Assembly (NCBI GenBank): GCA_910585875.1
Contig: CAJUIK010000017.1
Span: 1 to 6,376 of the forward strand
Length of the DNA: 6,376 bases
Direction: 5' to 3'
Source: an uncultured Eubacteriales bacterium
GTDB taxonomy: Bacteria > Bacillota > Clostridia > Oscillospirales > Butyricicoccaceae
Shown here: one piece after another, positions 5,564 through 6,376 of the stretch
Layout: the number at the start of each line of letters is the position of its first letter
How positions within the stretch are numbered: the first letter of the stretch is position 1
Program-made: the position numbers and the translations under genes
The notes under the pieces: generated by a model
The model's input: only the letters and a program-made list of their open reading frames with translations
The model's database searches: none
What the model was told of the DNA's origin: nothing

Positions 5564-5599
5564 TATAAAACCCCCGGAAGCGTGAAACGCTTCCGGGGG
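5561..5599 (-). terminator. Intrinsic terminator of the DUF4179-like gene
   Basis: A perfect 13-bp GC-rich stem, CCCCCGGAAGCGT (5571-5583) with ACGCTTCCGGGGG (5587-5599), encloses a 3-base loop. On the minus strand it is followed at once by TTTTATATTT (5570-5561). It lies 27 bases past the stop of the minus-strand gene and insulates the promoter of the next unit from read-through. On the plus strand only TTTGTTC follows, so it is weaker in that direction. Confidence 0.92.
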
Positions 5600-5626
5600 T
5601 TTGTTCTCCCTGCCTGCTTGGGGCGG

Positions 5627-6376
5627 TTAATCGGGCTGGGTTTCCGAAGGAGTCATGGTAATAAAGTCGTCGGGGTCCTTTTTTTCCTCCGGGCAGTCTT
5701 CCAGGTTGATCCAATGGTTCATACCGGTGCTTTCCACAAAGGCGTCCGCCGCCGCAGGATCCCCCTTGGCGGAATCCAGGGGCAGAGCGAACAGGGCTTT
5801 GGGGCCTTCAAAATCCTCCCGGAAGGCGATTTGCCCGTCAGATTCCACCCGAAACACGCTGTTGGAAGGGGCGCCGCCCTGATAAAACGCCAGGTAGACG
5901 GTGCGGTGAGCGAATAGATTCAAATCCTGGGTGTCCAGCAGATAATAGTACAGGCCGTCGTGGGCAAAGCCGGTGGCAAAAGAACCCAGCGTCCAGTTGT
6001 TGACAGCCTGGGGGGAATAGCCGGAGACCAGGGGCGTCAGGGTGAAGCTCATAAAGTCGAAGGTCTGGTTGTCCAAGGGCTGGCCGTCCAGCCGCCGCAG
6101 AGCGGCTACGGCATAGGTGTGGGAAGCGTCGGCGCCTTGGTCCCAATCGGTGAGATTTTCTCCCGAAACCAGACCCAGCAACGTCATCTCATAGTCGCCG
6201 CTCTGTACGCTCTGGTTCACTGTAATGGCGTCTTTGCTCTCAAAGGCTTCCGCCAGCACGGGGGCCTCCGCATGGCGGGCCGCCTGGGCGGGGGACAGCC
6301 ACAGAGCGGCGGCGGAAGCGAGCCCTGTCAGCAGGGCTGCGGCGGCGACGATCGCCGCAGGTTTGCGGAAAAAAGC
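5627..6376 (-). CDS. Membrane-anchored exported protein, probably DUF4179-like (5' end outside window)
   Basis: The frame is open to the window edge, giving 249 residues; the true start is outside. The visible part opens with a basic FFRKP and one long hydrophobic stretch (AAIVAAAALLTGLASAAALWL, about residues 7-27). This is a single N-in membrane anchor, so the rest would lie outside the cell. The following domain begins with ITVNQSVQSGDYEMTLLGLVSGE, which resembles the opening of DUF4179-type extracellular domains (V-x-x-S-x-x-x-G-x-x-x-T-L-x-G). It continues as a Tyr- and Phe-rich, beta-looking fold, and the last 25 residues are acidic (EEKKDPDD...) and probably disordered. Such proteins are often encoded next to an ECF sigma factor and act as its membrane partner; that neighbour would be upstream, outside this window. 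The internal GTG at 6259 is not a likely start because it would remove the anchor. The family assignment is tentative. Confidence 0.7.
   Translation of the reverse strand, partial: AFFRKPAAIVAAAALLTGLASAAALWLSPAQAARHAEAPVLAEAFESKDAITVNQSVQSGDYEMTLLGLVSGENLTDWDQGADASHTYAVAALRRLDGQPLDNQTFDFMSFTLTPLVSGYSPQAVNNWTLGSFATGFAHDGLYYYLLDTQDLNLFAHRTVYLAFYQGGAPSNSVFRVESDGQIAFREDFEGPKALFALPLDSAKGDPAAADAFVESTGMNHWINLEDCPEEKKDPDDFITMTPSETQPD

Overview
The window looks like chromosome from a GC-rich, endospore-forming, Gram-positive clostridium, probably of the Oscillospiraceae kind. The reasons are a spore-germinant receptor operon, a BlaI/BlaR1-type pair with a fused peptidoglycan-peptidase domain, a DUF2975 + small HTH pair, strong GGAGG-type ribosome-binding sites, and intrinsic terminators. 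The exact taxon cannot be read from the sequence. No rRNA, tRNA, CRISPR array or insertion sequence was seen.

Layout. (1) Positions 2-1756, plus strand: the 3' part of a germinant-receptor operon. It holds the end of a Ger(x)C lipoprotein gene, a 78-residue two-helix membrane protein, and a complete GerAB-type permease. All are translationally coupled by overlapping stop and start codons. The order C - small protein - B differs from the A-B-C order of Bacillus; the A subunit presumably lies just upstream, outside the window. (2) Positions 1784-4613, plus strand: a promoter carrying a 21-bp-spaced direct repeat, then a BlaI/MecI-family repressor and a 797-residue BlaR1-like M56 membrane protease. 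The protease carries an extracellular LytM/M23 domain instead of a penicillin-binding sensor domain. A bidirectional terminator closes the unit. (3) Positions 4653-5458, minus strand: a DUF2975 membrane protein followed by a small Cro/CI-type regulator of the YozG type. They are transcribed from a near-consensus promoter with a perfect AT-rich inverted repeat upstream. The regulator's natural start codon is out of frame with its HTH domain. (4) Positions 5627-6376, minus strand: a membrane-anchored exported protein, probably DUF4179-like, whose 5' end is outside the window. It has its own strong terminator.

How they work together. The ger genes would form one inner-membrane receptor complex of the spore. 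The BlaI/BlaR1-M23 pair is a self-contained signal route: an outside domain that recognises cell-wall material, an inside metalloprotease, and a repressor to inactivate. No beta-lactamase or PBP gene is present, so its target may be only its own operon or genes elsewhere. DUF2975 and its HTH partner form a recurrent membrane-protein/regulator pair of unknown signal. The two most notable points are that the M23 domain keeps its zinc ligands but has Asn where a catalytic His is expected, and that there is a frame break at the start of the HTH gene.
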